Below, piece by piece: positions 7,987 to 15,502 of a stretch of DNA of 37,943 nt. A program made the position numbers and the translations under genes. The notes beneath the pieces are model-generated. The model saw only the letters and a program-made list of their open reading frames with translations. It did no database searches and was not told the origin of the DNA. This DNA comes from JACRAO01 sp964490895. Lineage in GTDB: Bacteria; Bdellovibrionota; UBA1018. Every line of letters begins with the position of its first letter. The stretch's first letter is position 1. The stretch is taken from positions 1-37,943 of the forward strand of contig CAZBEI010000050.1 of the NCBI GenBank assembly GCA_964490895.1. The letters are read 5' to 3'.

Positions 7987-8508
7987 ATGGAAAGAGTCTG
8001 GACAAAGTTAAAGTTTTTAAGTGTCATCTTGTTGACAGTTTTTTTGCTCGTGAGTTTCCCATTTGTAAAAGGGGTGGCCACAGAAAACCCCGAAGTAGGT
8101 CGCTCCCCTGCTGGGCTAGTTTTTGGAAATGCACCCCCATCACCAGCACAGGTGGAAATTTCGAACGAGGTCAAAGTGCCTCTCAAAGAAGTCGCTTTGC
8201 CCAAAGTCTTTCCTGAGGCAGAAATGCGGCGAAAAGGGGTTCAAGAAATAGCGCTCATTGCAAGTGATTTAGGCTATTTCCCAAAGACTCTATTTTTAAG
8301 CCGAGATATTCCAGCTCGCATCTATGTGACTGGAGCCTCGAAAAATACGTTGTGCATGATGCTGGATGCATTTCAGGTACGAAAGCAAATCCGATCTCAG
8401 ATGATAGAAGAAGTTACTTTTATGCCAGATCAGCCAGGAAAGTACCGCTTTTATTGTCCTGTCAATGGAATGGAAGGCACTCTGATGGTCAAAGAACTGA
8501 AGGAATAA
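7987..8508 (+). CDS. exported cupredoxin-like protein with altered metal ligands
   Basis: 173 residues: an N-terminal signal or anchor segment (about 8-30), a Pro/Val-rich linker, then a cupredoxin-like domain from residue 85 to the end (EIALIASDLGYFPKTLFL, IPARIYVTG, then EVTFMPDQPGKYRFYCPVNGMEGTLMV). A type-1 copper site normally uses a His after the first strand pair and C-x(2-4)-H-x(2-4)-M at the end. Here the first ligand position looks like Cys123 (TLCMMLD), while Cys157 and Met162 are kept and the intervening His is replaced (CPVNGM). Copper binding is therefore uncertain. A GAGGGG site precedes the ATG, and cpaF starts 8 bp downstream. Confidence 0.7.
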   Translation: MERVWTKLKFLSVILLTVFLLVSFPFVKGVATENPEVGRSPAGLVFGNAPPSPAQVEISNEVKVPLKEVALPKVFPEAEMRRKGVQEIALIASDLGYFPKTLFLSRDIPARIYVTGASKNTLCMMLDAFQVRKQIRSQMIEEVTFMPDQPGKYRFYCPVNGMEGTLMVKELKE

Positions 8509-8516
8509 AATTTTAA

Positions 8517-9626
8517 ATGGGTGTTTACGAAGATTCCATCAAGACCTTTTTAGGTGTCATAAAGCCGTATTTGGATGATGACTCAGTGAGCGAAGTTTTA
8601 GTGAATGGACCTCACGAAGTTTTTATAGAACGAGCGGGACTCTTAGAAAAGGTCAATGCTAAATTTAAGGACGAACAAGCTCTCCAAGCTGCGGTTCGCA
8701 ACATCGCTCAATTTGTAGGCCGTCGTATCGACGACGAAAATCCAACATTGGATGCCAGACTCCCGGATGGTTCCCGGGTGGCTGCTATTTTGCCCCCTTG
8801 TTCTAGAAAGGGGACCTCGCTTGCCATTCGAAAATTTCAAAAAGGGATTCCCAATTTTATTGACATGATTCAGAAAGGATCGATCTCAAAAGATGCCTCT
8901 CGTTTTTTGGATATTGCCGTCTTTCTTGGAAAAAATATCTTAGTTTCCGGAGGCACGGGTTCTGGAAAGACAACTCTGCTCAATATACTGGGAACGAGGA
9001 TTCCAGGACATCAGCGCTTAGTGATTATCGAAGACGCCACAGAACTTAAAATTTACACCGATCATGTGGTTTATTTGGAGACGAAAGCAGAAGACGCCAT
9101 GGGTAAGGGTGGCATGAATACAAGAGACTTGATGCGAGCGGCACTAAGGCTAAGGCCTGATCGAATTATTTTGGGAGAAGTGAGGGGTGAGGAGGCCATG
9201 GATTTGATAACCGCCATGAACACGGGTCACAATGGATCGATGGGGACCATTCATGCCAATTCGCCCTATGATTCTTTAGTGCGTTTAGAGACGCTTGCCA
9301 TGATTGGAGACACACGAGTTCCAGTGACTGCTTTACGAAGGCAAATTGTCTCGGCGATCCATTTAGTGGTTCAAATTAAAAGAATGAGCGATGGAACTCG
9401 AAAAATGACACACATCTCCGAAGTGCTGCCCGAGGTAGACGACAGTGGGCACTATTTTCTAAAGACCCTATTTGAATTTATACAAATTGGGAAAACTCAA
9501 GACGGGAAAGTTTTGGGAGAGTTTATTCCCACAGGATATATTCCGAGTTTTTATTCTGAAATTGAAATCAACCAACTCCCCTTTGCGCGCGAAAAATTTA
9601 CTCCCCCTCAGAAAAAAGCGGCTTGA
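8517..9626 (+). CDS. cpaF: CpaF/TadA-type secretion ATPase
   Basis: 369 residues. The N-terminal domain (1-125) has SVSEVLVNGPHEVFIE and DARLPDGSRVAAILPP. Next come Walker A GGTGSGKTT (145-153), the Asp box VIIEDATEL, Walker B RIILGEVRGEEA and the His-box GTIHANSP. These are the full set of motifs of GspE-family ATPases of the CpaF/TadA type, which power Tad/Flp pilus assembly from the cytoplasmic side of the inner membrane. It lacks a long N-terminal extension and a neighbouring FHA domain. No other tad gene is near, so it must serve a system encoded elsewhere or an unlinked one. It is probably co-transcribed with the cupredoxin-like gene. Confidence 0.92.
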   Translation: MGVYEDSIKTFLGVIKPYLDDDSVSEVLVNGPHEVFIERAGLLEKVNAKFKDEQALQAAVRNIAQFVGRRIDDENPTLDARLPDGSRVAAILPPCSRKGTSLAIRKFQKGIPNFIDMIQKGSISKDASRFLDIAVFLGKNILVSGGTGSGKTTLLNILGTRIPGHQRLVIIEDATELKIYTDHVVYLETKAEDAMGKGGMNTRDLMRAALRLRPDRIILGEVRGEEAMDLITAMNTGHNGSMGTIHANSPYDSLVRLETLAMIGDTRVPVTALRRQIVSAIHLVVQIKRMSDGTRKMTHISEVLPEVDDSGHYFLKTLFEFIQIGKTQDGKVLGEFIPTGYIPSFYSEIEINQLPFAREKFTPPQKKAA

Positions 9627-9645
9627 GATTTTTCAGGAAAGGGGC

Positions 9646-9674
9646 TTGTCTTCTCCATCCCTTTTAAGTTAAAT
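9646..9674 (+). promoter_or_regulatory. candidate enolase promoter
   Basis: TTGTCT (9646-9651), 17 bp, then TTAAAT (9669-9674). The -10-like box ends 10 bp before the enolase ATG, and no Shine-Dalgarno sequence lies between, so the enolase mRNA may be leaderless. Confidence 0.4.
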
Positions 9675-9684
9675 TAATAAAACA

Positions 9685-10965
9685 ATGGTGATCAAATCTG
9701 TCTGGGCCAGAGAGGTTTTAGATTCTCGTGGATTTCCCACTCTCGAAGTTGAGCTTTTTTTAGACACGAGTTGCGGCAGTGCAATGGTTCCCTCAGGAGC
9801 TTCGACTGGAGAGGGCGAGGCCTTAGAGCTTCGCGACAAAGATCCAAAACGGTATTTTGGAAAGGGTGTGCTTCAAGCTGTTGCCAATGTCAGAGAAAAA
9901 ATTGCACCCGCAGTTTTGAATCAAAAATTCGAAAGTCAGTCTCACTTTGATGAGTTTCTGATTGATTTAGATGGGACTCCCAACAAATCAAAATTGGGAG
10001 CCAATGCTATTTTGGGGGTGAGCCTGGCGTTTGCCTGTGCGAAAGCCAAAGCGACGCAAATGCCTCTTTATTCTTACTTGGCATCTCTCACAGGGACACA
10101 GGGTACTACGCTGCCGGTGCCGCTTATGAATATTCTGAATGGTGGCAAGCATGCTGACAATGGGCTTGCGATCCAAGAGTTTATGATTGTGCCTTGCGGA
10201 TTTCAAAAATTTTCTGAGGCGCTTCGAGCAGGGGTGGAGGTTTTTCATCACCTCAAAGGCATATTGCAAAGTAAAAAACTTTCTACTGGATTAGGTGATG
10301 AGGGAGGGTTTGCGCCATTTTACTCAGGAGAGCATCCTCACGAACAAGCTCTCGAAACTATAGCCCAAGCTATCGAAAAAGCAGGATATCGATTGGGGCA
10401 TGACATTTTTTTGGCGCTCGATTCTGCGGCCAGTGAGTTTACCGATGGCAGCACTTATCAGTTTGAGGGAAAATCCCTGACCGCTCGAGAATTGATCAGT
10501 GTCTATGAAAAGTGGGTTCAGAAATATTCGATTTTGTCCTTAGAAGACGCTCTCGGAGAACATGACTGGGAGGGGTGGGGCGAGTTAACCCGCCTTCTTG
10601 GGGGCTCGTGTCAGCTCGTCGGAGATGATTTGTTTGTCACAAATAAGCTATACTTACAGAAGGGGATTGAGAAAAAAGTGGCCAATGCCATTTTAATTAA
10701 ACTCAATCAAATCGGTACTGTGACAGAAACCTTAAAAACAATGCAGCTTGCCTCTCGTTCTCACTATCGTTCTATTGTGTCTCATAGGAGCGGTGAAACC
10801 GAAGACACTTTCATTGCGGACCTTTGTGTTGCGACAGATTGCGGGCAGATTAAAACAGGATCAGCTTCTCGAACGGATCGAATTGCAAAGTATAATCGCC
10901 TGATTAGGATTGAAGAAGAATTGGGCACTCGCGCCCAGTTCTTAGGTTTCAAAAACTATAAATGA
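9685..10965 (+). CDS. eno: enolase (phosphopyruvate hydratase)
   Basis: 426 residues, normal length for the family. It converts 2-phosphoglycerate to phosphoenolpyruvate in glycolysis. Conserved segments are all present: AREVLDSRG at the start, MVPSGASTG, GDEGGFAP with the catalytic Glu, ALDSAASEF, SLEDALGEHDW and LVGDDLFVTN carrying the three Mg ligands (D, E, D), LIKLNQIGT with the catalytic Lys, SHRSGETED and IKTGSASRTDRIAKYN. One small oddity is DSRGFPTLE where nearly all enolases have DSRGNPT. The ATG start is fixed by the family N-terminus even though no ribosome binding site precedes it. The stop overlaps the start of the FtsB-like gene by 4 bp. Confidence 0.97.
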   Translation: MVIKSVWAREVLDSRGFPTLEVELFLDTSCGSAMVPSGASTGEGEALELRDKDPKRYFGKGVLQAVANVREKIAPAVLNQKFESQSHFDEFLIDLDGTPNKSKLGANAILGVSLAFACAKAKATQMPLYSYLASLTGTQGTTLPVPLMNILNGGKHADNGLAIQEFMIVPCGFQKFSEALRAGVEVFHHLKGILQSKKLSTGLGDEGGFAPFYSGEHPHEQALETIAQAIEKAGYRLGHDIFLALDSAASEFTDGSTYQFEGKSLTARELISVYEKWVQKYSILSLEDALGEHDWEGWGELTRLLGGSCQLVGDDLFVTNKLYLQKGIEKKVANAILIKLNQIGTVTETLKTMQLASRSHYRSIVSHRSGETEDTFIADLCVATDCGQIKTGSASRTDRIAKYNRLIRIEEELGTRAQFLGFKNYK

Positions 10966-11252
10966 AGACATGGATTTTTCATAAAGTGTGGCTTTGTCTT
11001 TTTGTGATTTGGTTTCTACTTTTGTCTGGAGTTTTGTCGTTTCTTTTGGGAACTCCGGGAATTATTCAGCTCGTTCGTCTAAAGAACATGCATTCGCTCA
11101 AAGAAAAGCAAGCTCAGGATCTGAGAGAAACCATTGAGAGCCTAGAGGCTGAGCGTTTAAGACTTGAAAAAAATACAGCCGCCCAAGAGCAAGAAGTGAG
11201 AAGAGTTTTGGGTTACTTGGCCAAAGACGAAATTATTTTCGACTTTCCATGA
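10962..11252 (+). CDS. ftsB: FtsB/DivIC-like septum formation initiator
   Basis: 96 residues with one transmembrane helix (about 10-32), a coiled coil with heptad leucines (about 42-80) and the C-terminal signature GYLAKDEIIFDFP, matching the G...E..F pattern of FtsB. This bitopic protein joins FtsL and FtsQ in the division complex. Its position directly after enolase, with a 4-bp ATGA overlap, is the classic eno-ftsB arrangement seen in many proteobacteria and supports the call. Its last 20 bp overlap the convergent amidotransferase-like gene on the other strand, so the two stop codons lie within each other's coding regions. Confidence 0.85.
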   Translation: MKTWIFHKVWLCLFVIWFLLLSGVLSFLLGTPGIIQLVRLKNMHSLKEKQAQDLRETIESLEAERLRLEKNTAAQEQEVRRVLGYLAKDEIIFDFP

Positions 11253-11967
11253 GGAGGCGAACCATTATTTCAGCTAGATCAAAATCCTCTCCGTCGGGAT
11301 CTTTGAGATGGTTTGCATTTTTCCATGCCAGTGTGGCTTCTGGATGTGGAAAAGAAAGTGCCGCTTTTCCCTTCCCGTAATGGACCAGAAGAGCTGCGAT
11401 TTTTCCATCCAAATATCTAGCTAAAACGTGAGTATTATTATTTTCTGTAATATTAAAATAGCCACCCTCTTCGAAATAAAGATAGCGGAGTTGATTGAAC
11501 CAGTACATGGGGAAAATCTCTGACTTTCTTCCATTGGGAGAATAATCTTTTGTTTCCCCTGGAATAAGTCCCAGTCCATCAATGGTGAACTCGTCATCTA
11601 CTTTATGATCCGCTAAAAAAGCTCCTGCACAAAATCCAAGGTACCGGCCACCGTTCTCAATAAAGGATTTAATTTCTTTAATCTTTTTGGGTCTAAGGGC
11701 CGTGGCTACTTCGACTGCGTTTCCACCGGGTTGAACCCAGAGTTTGGCTTTGCCAAGCAATACGGAGTCAAAGTTTTCTTCGGTGATATAATGGACTTTA
11801 AAATTTTCTCTTTGCACAACTTCCGCAGCAGCTTTTGCACAGTTTTCCGGGCAAACACCTTTGCCCGAATAGACGAGTGCAATAGAATTTTTTAAGTCTG
11901 GCGGTGTGTCTTTGGAATAAGAAAATAATGGCCAAAAAAATAATGAAATAATAAGAAGAAGTTTCAT
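11233..11967 (-). CDS. exported glutamine-amidotransferase-like (BPL_N-type) protein
   Basis: 244 residues. Residues 1-18 are a Sec signal peptide (MKLLLIISLFFWPLFSYS). The mature part looks like the class-I amidotransferase-like domain called BPL_N: ALVYSGKGVCPENC, LWVQPGGNAVEV, then GRYLGFCAGAFLA with the nucleophile Cys113 and SFPHPEA with His208 and Glu210. A Cys-His-Glu triad is thus complete. Start and stop overlap the neighbouring amidoligase gene by 4 bp (ATGA), so the two form an operon and probably act together, either as amide-hydrolysing partner or in trimming a peptide product. Other members are cytoplasmic; export is the odd feature here. Confidence 0.8.
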   Translation of the reverse strand: MKLLLIISLFFWPLFSYSKDTPPDLKNSIALVYSGKGVCPENCAKAAAEVVQRENFKVHYITEENFDSVLLGKAKLWVQPGGNAVEVATALRPKKIKEIKSFIENGGRYLGFCAGAFLADHKVDDEFTIDGLGLIPGETKDYSPNGRKSEIFPMYWFNQLRYLYFEEGGYFNITENNNTHVLARYLDGKIAALLVHYGKGKAALSFPHPEATLAWKNANHLKDPDGEDFDLAEIMVRLLMESRK

Positions 11968-14279
11968 CTTAATAGTTTTTCACATACCCCCGTTGGATCT
12001 GCAATAGGAACATACTCTGGATCTATCAGATTATCTTCTTCAAAATGCATCCCAGGATAATCCCGAGCCGGATCCATTCCAAGTTCTTTAAATGTTTTTC
12101 GGATCCAAAGCATCTGCCCTCTGGGCGAAAGGAGTTTAATCTGTCCCTCTTTAATAAGATTCGGATAGTGAGACAGGTAGTGATCCAGCGCGTCTACACT
12201 GTCGTCATTTTCTTCTAAAAAGGAACAATTTCCTCCCGGGTTGCTCTCAATCACTTGAAGGCTGCCGTCTTCGAGCAGGGCGATGTCAAATCCATAGGGC
12301 AAAAATCTCAAGGCATCGGGGAGTTTGTCAATTATCGATTGAACAAATTTTTCGGCGGCTTTGACTTCTGCTTCGTTAATTTTTTTTTGGGGTTTTGTGG
12401 GCTTAGCCTGTCTTGGATTAGTCTGATAGCCATAGCGGTCTATCGTGGATCCTTGCCCTAAGACTTTAGCGCCCTGTACCTCGACTCGGAACTCTCTTTT
12501 GATCGCAAGTCTTTTTTGGAAAAACAAGTGGTTGGGTTGTGCAAGGAGTTGTCTGATCTTCCAAGTTTTATAGTCTTTGTGTTTTTTGACAGCATTGATA
12601 ATGGCTTCGGGATCTGCTCCGCTCATTTCCGTCTCAGTTTTTGAGCGGTGGGCTTCGAAATTTCGAAGATCGGCATTCAAAATACGTTCAGTGTCCCAGT
12701 CCCTCTCTGTAAGGATCGCTTTTTCAGTCGAAAGGTCCCAGGCGCCTTTCATGACCCATCCATCTTTGAAACGATCACCTAAGAGTTGCCCTAGTTTTTT
12801 AATGTCTATCGTCTCAGTGGTAGGGCCATTCCCCATGAGTTCTGTGAGTGAGACACCCTCTGGCATTGCACCTGGAGCAAAATATTGAAAAAGCTTCATT
12901 TCGAAAATTTTATTTTCCATCACTTGCTGGATGAGAGCATTTTCGAGTCCAGGGTTATATTTTCCTAGAATTGTGGCTTTATGGATGTGGCGGCGGTGGT
13001 AAACAACACTCTCGCCATCGATGTACAAAGGACGGTGTCCAGTCAATTGAGGGTGCACTTGTATCCAAACGACTCCTTCGTTCCAGCCCTGATTTTCTTC
13101 GCCCAGGTAATTTTCTTTTGGATCATAGAGGGCGTAACGAATGATGGGCTTTTTAGAATGCAAAGCTCTTATTTTTTCAAGGTCTCTGTGGTCAATGCCC
13201 GTGATGGATTCTACAAGAGTATCATGGCTATAGTTGCCAAAGAGTTCTGCAGAGTGGACAATTCCCAATGCCCTCCTGATGGTTCGTCCAAAATCAAAGT
13301 CATTGTTAAATTCTTTCATCTCTACAATGGGGAGAGGCCTAGCCCATTTCATAAGTGTGATGGCCCTCGAGAGAGGATCTTCTGGGAAGGCCTGTAGAAG
13401 AAGGCTTGAGACCCTGAGCCTCACCATTTTGACCACTTGAGGGACAATGATTTCTTGCTGATCTAAGAGAAGCTGCTTTGCGTCTTCGGTGGGAAGAGTC
13501 CACGCATTTCTAAAGCCTAAAAACTCCAGGCTTTGTCGATAGAGATAGTCATCATAGAATTCTCTCAAAGTAGGATTATAGTCTGGGTCGTGTAATTTTT
13601 TTAGAAATCCAGGTTGCATTTCGTACAAATATTGTTTTCTGATTTCTGGAATATTGAGTTTGTCTTTCATTTGCTCGATGTGTTCAGGGCGGGAGTAAAT
13701 CCTCAAAAGGTTGATTAAATTTTTCAGAGCTTGAGGGTTGCCTCCGAGCGACGGGGCGAGCGGTGGCATCTCCACATTGACCTGAGTTGAGACTCCGTTT
13801 TCAGCATTGGCTCCGATGGCGCCTAGGTCTACTAGGGCGGTGCTCAATTTGTCAAAAAGCTCGATGTTTTCGTAAGTGAGTGGGGGCAATACGATTTCTC
13901 TTGCGGCAGACTCAAGGTCTCTGGCCCATTGCCTTTGGTAGCGTTTGGGGTCAGAAAGCGCAAATCTCCAAGCAGAGCTTTCGATCTTGAGTTTGATTTC
14001 GCCATAGGGGCTATGGAATTTGACCTCGCCATGATCCAGTCGTTCGACCACTTCTGCGCTAAAGATTGACTCGATCACTTGCTCGATGATGCCGTCTTGT
14101 AGGCCAGTGAATTCGATCTCTACCCCAAAGCGCCGCTGGTATTGAGAGCGATCAAAGAAAATATGTTCAGCGCTGGTGAGGAAATCTTCTGCGCCAGAAT
14201 TAAGGCTAAAAAATGAGAAATAAATGGCAAAACTAATTGTAAAATAGGCAAGTTTTTTAATCCCCCGCATGTCACGCAT
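11964..14279 (-). CDS. exported amidoligase/ATP-grasp fusion protein
   Basis: 771 residues. Residues 7-30 look like a Sec signal peptide (basic GIKK, hydrophobic core, SLNSGA). Residues 48-430 resemble the glutamine-synthetase-fold amidoligase (Amidoligase_2): FGVEIEF (51-57), STQVNVEMPPLAP and PIVEMKEF. Residues about 560-720 look like an ATP-grasp domain: AIKREFRVEV, FDIALLEDG and VIESNPGG, with probable Mg ligands D665, E678 and N680. Both domain types form amide bonds at ATP cost, and such enzymes are known to be encoded beside amidotransferases (Iyer, Aravind and colleagues). GGGGGGAG precedes the ATG. An ATP-using ligase with a secretion signal is unusual; a target outside the cell (prey cytosol) or a non-cleaved anchor are possible explanations. 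Confidence 0.75.
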   Translation of the reverse strand: MRDMRGIKKLAYFTISFAIYFSFFSLNSGAEDFLTSAEHIFFDRSQYQRRFGVEIEFTGLQDGIIEQVIESIFSAEVVERLDHGEVKFHSPYGEIKLKIESSAWRFALSDPKRYQRQWARDLESAAREIVLPPLTYENIELFDKLSTALVDLGAIGANAENGVSTQVNVEMPPLAPSLGGNPQALKNLINLLRIYSRPEHIEQMKDKLNIPEIRKQYLYEMQPGFLKKLHDPDYNPTLREFYDDYLYRQSLEFLGFRNAWTLPTEDAKQLLLDQQEIIVPQVVKMVRLRVSSLLLQAFPEDPLSRAITLMKWARPLPIVEMKEFNNDFDFGRTIRRALGIVHSAELFGNYSHDTLVESITGIDHRDLEKIRALHSKKPIIRYALYDPKENYLGEENQGWNEGVVWIQVHPQLTGHRPLYIDGESVVYHRRHIHKATILGKYNPGLENALIQQVMENKIFEMKLFQYFAPGAMPEGVSLTELMGNGPTTETIDIKKLGQLLGDRFKDGWVMKGAWDLSTEKAILTERDWDTERILNADLRNFEAHRSKTETEMSGADPEAIINAVKKHKDYKTWKIRQLLAQPNHLFFQKRLAIKREFRVEVQGAKVLGQGSTIDRYGYQTNPRQAKPTKPQKKINEAEVKAAEKFVQSIIDKLPDALRFLPYGFDIALLEDGSLQVIESNPGGNCSFLEENDDSVDALDHYLSHYPNLIKEGQIKLLSPRGQMLWIRKTFKELGMDPARDYPGMHFEEDNLIDPEYVPIADPTGVCEKLLR

Positions 14280-14434
14280 ATGACTCCCCCCAAGAAATCA
14301 CCCCAAAATTACATGGAGCATTAACATGAGAGTTTGGAAGAGTGCAACATATAATTTTATTTTTTCAAAATTAGTTTTATTTCCCTAAAAATAAGAATTT
14401 TATTTTTTATTTTAAAAGGTTAGAAGGATTTGCA

Positions 14435-14809
14435 ATGGCAAAGAAAGGCCTCGAGCAGATCCGAAATGTGCGCCTGACGAGATTTCCCAATCGTACCCAG
14501 GTCCGTCGTTATCAAGTTGAATTTACGTGTCCTGAGTTTACGTGCTTGTGCCCGATGACGGGGTTTCCTGATTTTGCCACGATCTTTATAAAATATGTCC
14601 CTCACAAGTGGTGCGTGGAGCTTAAGAGTCTAAAGCTCTATATCAATCGTTTTAGAGACCAAGGAGTTTTTCACGAAGATGTGGTAAATATCATCCTAGA
14701 GGATTTAGTGAAGCTCTTAGATCCTTGGGAAATTGAGGTGGTGGGGGACTTTACAGTGCGTGGAAATATTAAAACCGTCGTTCGTGCAAAGCACTCCAAG
14801 GTTGAATAG
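14435..14809 (+). CDS. queF: QueF, 7-cyano-7-deazaguanine reductase
   Basis: 124 residues, the short unimodular type. It reduces preQ0 to preQ1 with NADPH in queuosine biosynthesis. The active site EFTCLCPMTGFPDFA holds the thioimide-forming Cys39 and Asp46, and the family motif appears as ELKSLKLYI, followed by FHEDV with the substrate-binding Glu. An AGAAGGA site precedes the ATG. It is divergent from the amidoligase gene across 155 bp of A/T-rich DNA. I looked there for a preQ1 riboswitch and found no convincing match. No other queuosine gene is in the window. Confidence 0.95.
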   Translation: MAKKGLEQIRNVRLTRFPNRTQVRRYQVEFTCPEFTCLCPMTGFPDFATIFIKYVPHKWCVELKSLKLYINRFRDQGVFHEDVVNIILEDLVKLLDPWEIEVVGDFTVRGNIKTVVRAKHSKVE

Positions 14810-14851
14810 AAAAAATACAAATAAATCAGCGGGTTGTATTTTAGAGCGAGT

Positions 14852-14870
14852 TATAGTACTATAGTACTAT
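14852..14870 (+). promoter_or_regulatory. tandem 8-bp palindromic operator over the start codon
   Basis: Two copies of the palindrome TAGTACTA abut exactly (14854-14861 and 14862-14869), the second running into the ATG of the RHH-nucleotidyltransferase gene. A -10-like TATAGT (14852-14857) lies inside the first copy. Tandem 8-bp boxes are the binding pattern of ribbon-helix-helix proteins such as MetJ, and the gene that follows encodes such a domain, so autoregulation is likely. There is no Shine-Dalgarno sequence. Confidence 0.65.
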
Positions 14871-15441
14871 GTCTTCTAAAAAATACTCTGGGAAATTTGT
14901 CCTTCGTATTCCGTCAGAGCTCCATCAGATTGTAGAAAAAAAATCTAAAGAGCTTGGAGTCTCCCTGAATCATTTTTGTAAAGCAAAGTTGGAAGAAGCT
15001 CTCTCTGGCAAAAAAAATGAACACTCTCAGGGTGTCCAATGTCTCATTCAAGAATGGGGCGAGAATGTTGTTGGCTTAGTTTTATTTGGGTCTGTGGCCA
15101 GGGGAGAGCAAACTCCCCCTTCTGACTTAGACTTACTCATTGTTTTAAATTCAAAAATAAAATTATCTCGAAGTCTTTATAAAATTTGGGATCTAAAATC
15201 CGCTGAAGTGTTTAATAAAGAGTTTAACTCTAAAGTCAGTCCACATTTTATCCATATTCCTCAAGATACAATGGGTGCAGGTGGCCTGTGGTACGAAGTC
15301 TCAATTGATGGAATTGTGCTTTGGGAAAAAAATTATTTAATTTCAAGGTTTTTAAAGCGTATTCGTGAAAGTATCTTAAGTGGGAGCATCAAAAGATTTA
15401 TGACCCATGGGCATCCTTACTGGGTGAAATATGCAAAATAA
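14869..15441 (+). CDS. ribbon-helix-helix / MNT-type nucleotidyltransferase fusion
   Basis: 190 residues. Residues 8-46 look like a ribbon-helix-helix DNA-binding domain of HicB/CopG type (GKFVLRIPSELHQIV as strand and helix, then GVSLNHFCKAKLEEAL). Residues 55-150 form a minimal nucleotidyltransferase: VVGLVLFGSVARGE (G74, S75) and SDLDLLIV with the metal-binding Asp86 and Asp88. The tail GHPYWVKYAK follows. MNT proteins act as antitoxins that modify or block HEPN RNase toxins, and a HEPN stub overlaps the 3' end of this gene. The ATG must be the start, because an in-frame TAG lies 5 codons upstream. It overlaps the operator and has no ribosome binding site, so it is probably translated from a leaderless mRNA. 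Confidence 0.8.
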   Translation: MSSKKYSGKFVLRIPSELHQIVEKKSKELGVSLNHFCKAKLEEALSGKKNEHSQGVQCLIQEWGENVVGLVLFGSVARGEQTPPSDLDLLIVLNSKIKLSRSLYKIWDLKSAEVFNKEFNSKVSPHFIHIPQDTMGAGGLWYEVSIDGIVLWEKNYLISRFLKRIRESILSGSIKRFMTHGHPYWVKYAK

Positions 15442-15502
15442 AACTTTGGCACAAGATTATATTAAAAGAGCCACGCATCGACTGGTTAATTCTAATGTTT
15501 GA
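15431..15502 (+). pseudogene. truncated HEPN-type toxin partner (23 codons left)
   Basis: Starting inside the end of the nucleotidyltransferase gene, ATG at 15431 opens a 23-codon frame reading MQNKTLAQDYIKRATHRLV and ending in TGA at 15502. This matches the usual first helix of HEPN proteins that follow MNT genes (A..Y..RA..RL). The rest of the roughly 120-residue domain, including its R-x4-6-H motif, is absent in all frames because the DUF4442 gene begins at 15495. It is read as the remnant of a deleted toxin. Confidence 0.55.

Noticed and set aside
8517..9626. Tad pilus locus
   Set aside because: Only the CpaF-type ATPase is present; no TadB/TadC, secretin or pilin gene is found nearby.
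12255..13440. Plus-strand frames over the amidoligase gene
   Set aside because: Shadows of the long minus-strand frame; no start signals or recognisable products.
14280..14434. Possible preQ1 riboswitch before queF
   Set aside because: The region is A/T-rich but has no GAGGTT...stem and A-rich tail in the order needed for a preQ1 aptamer. I saw only a ribosome binding site.
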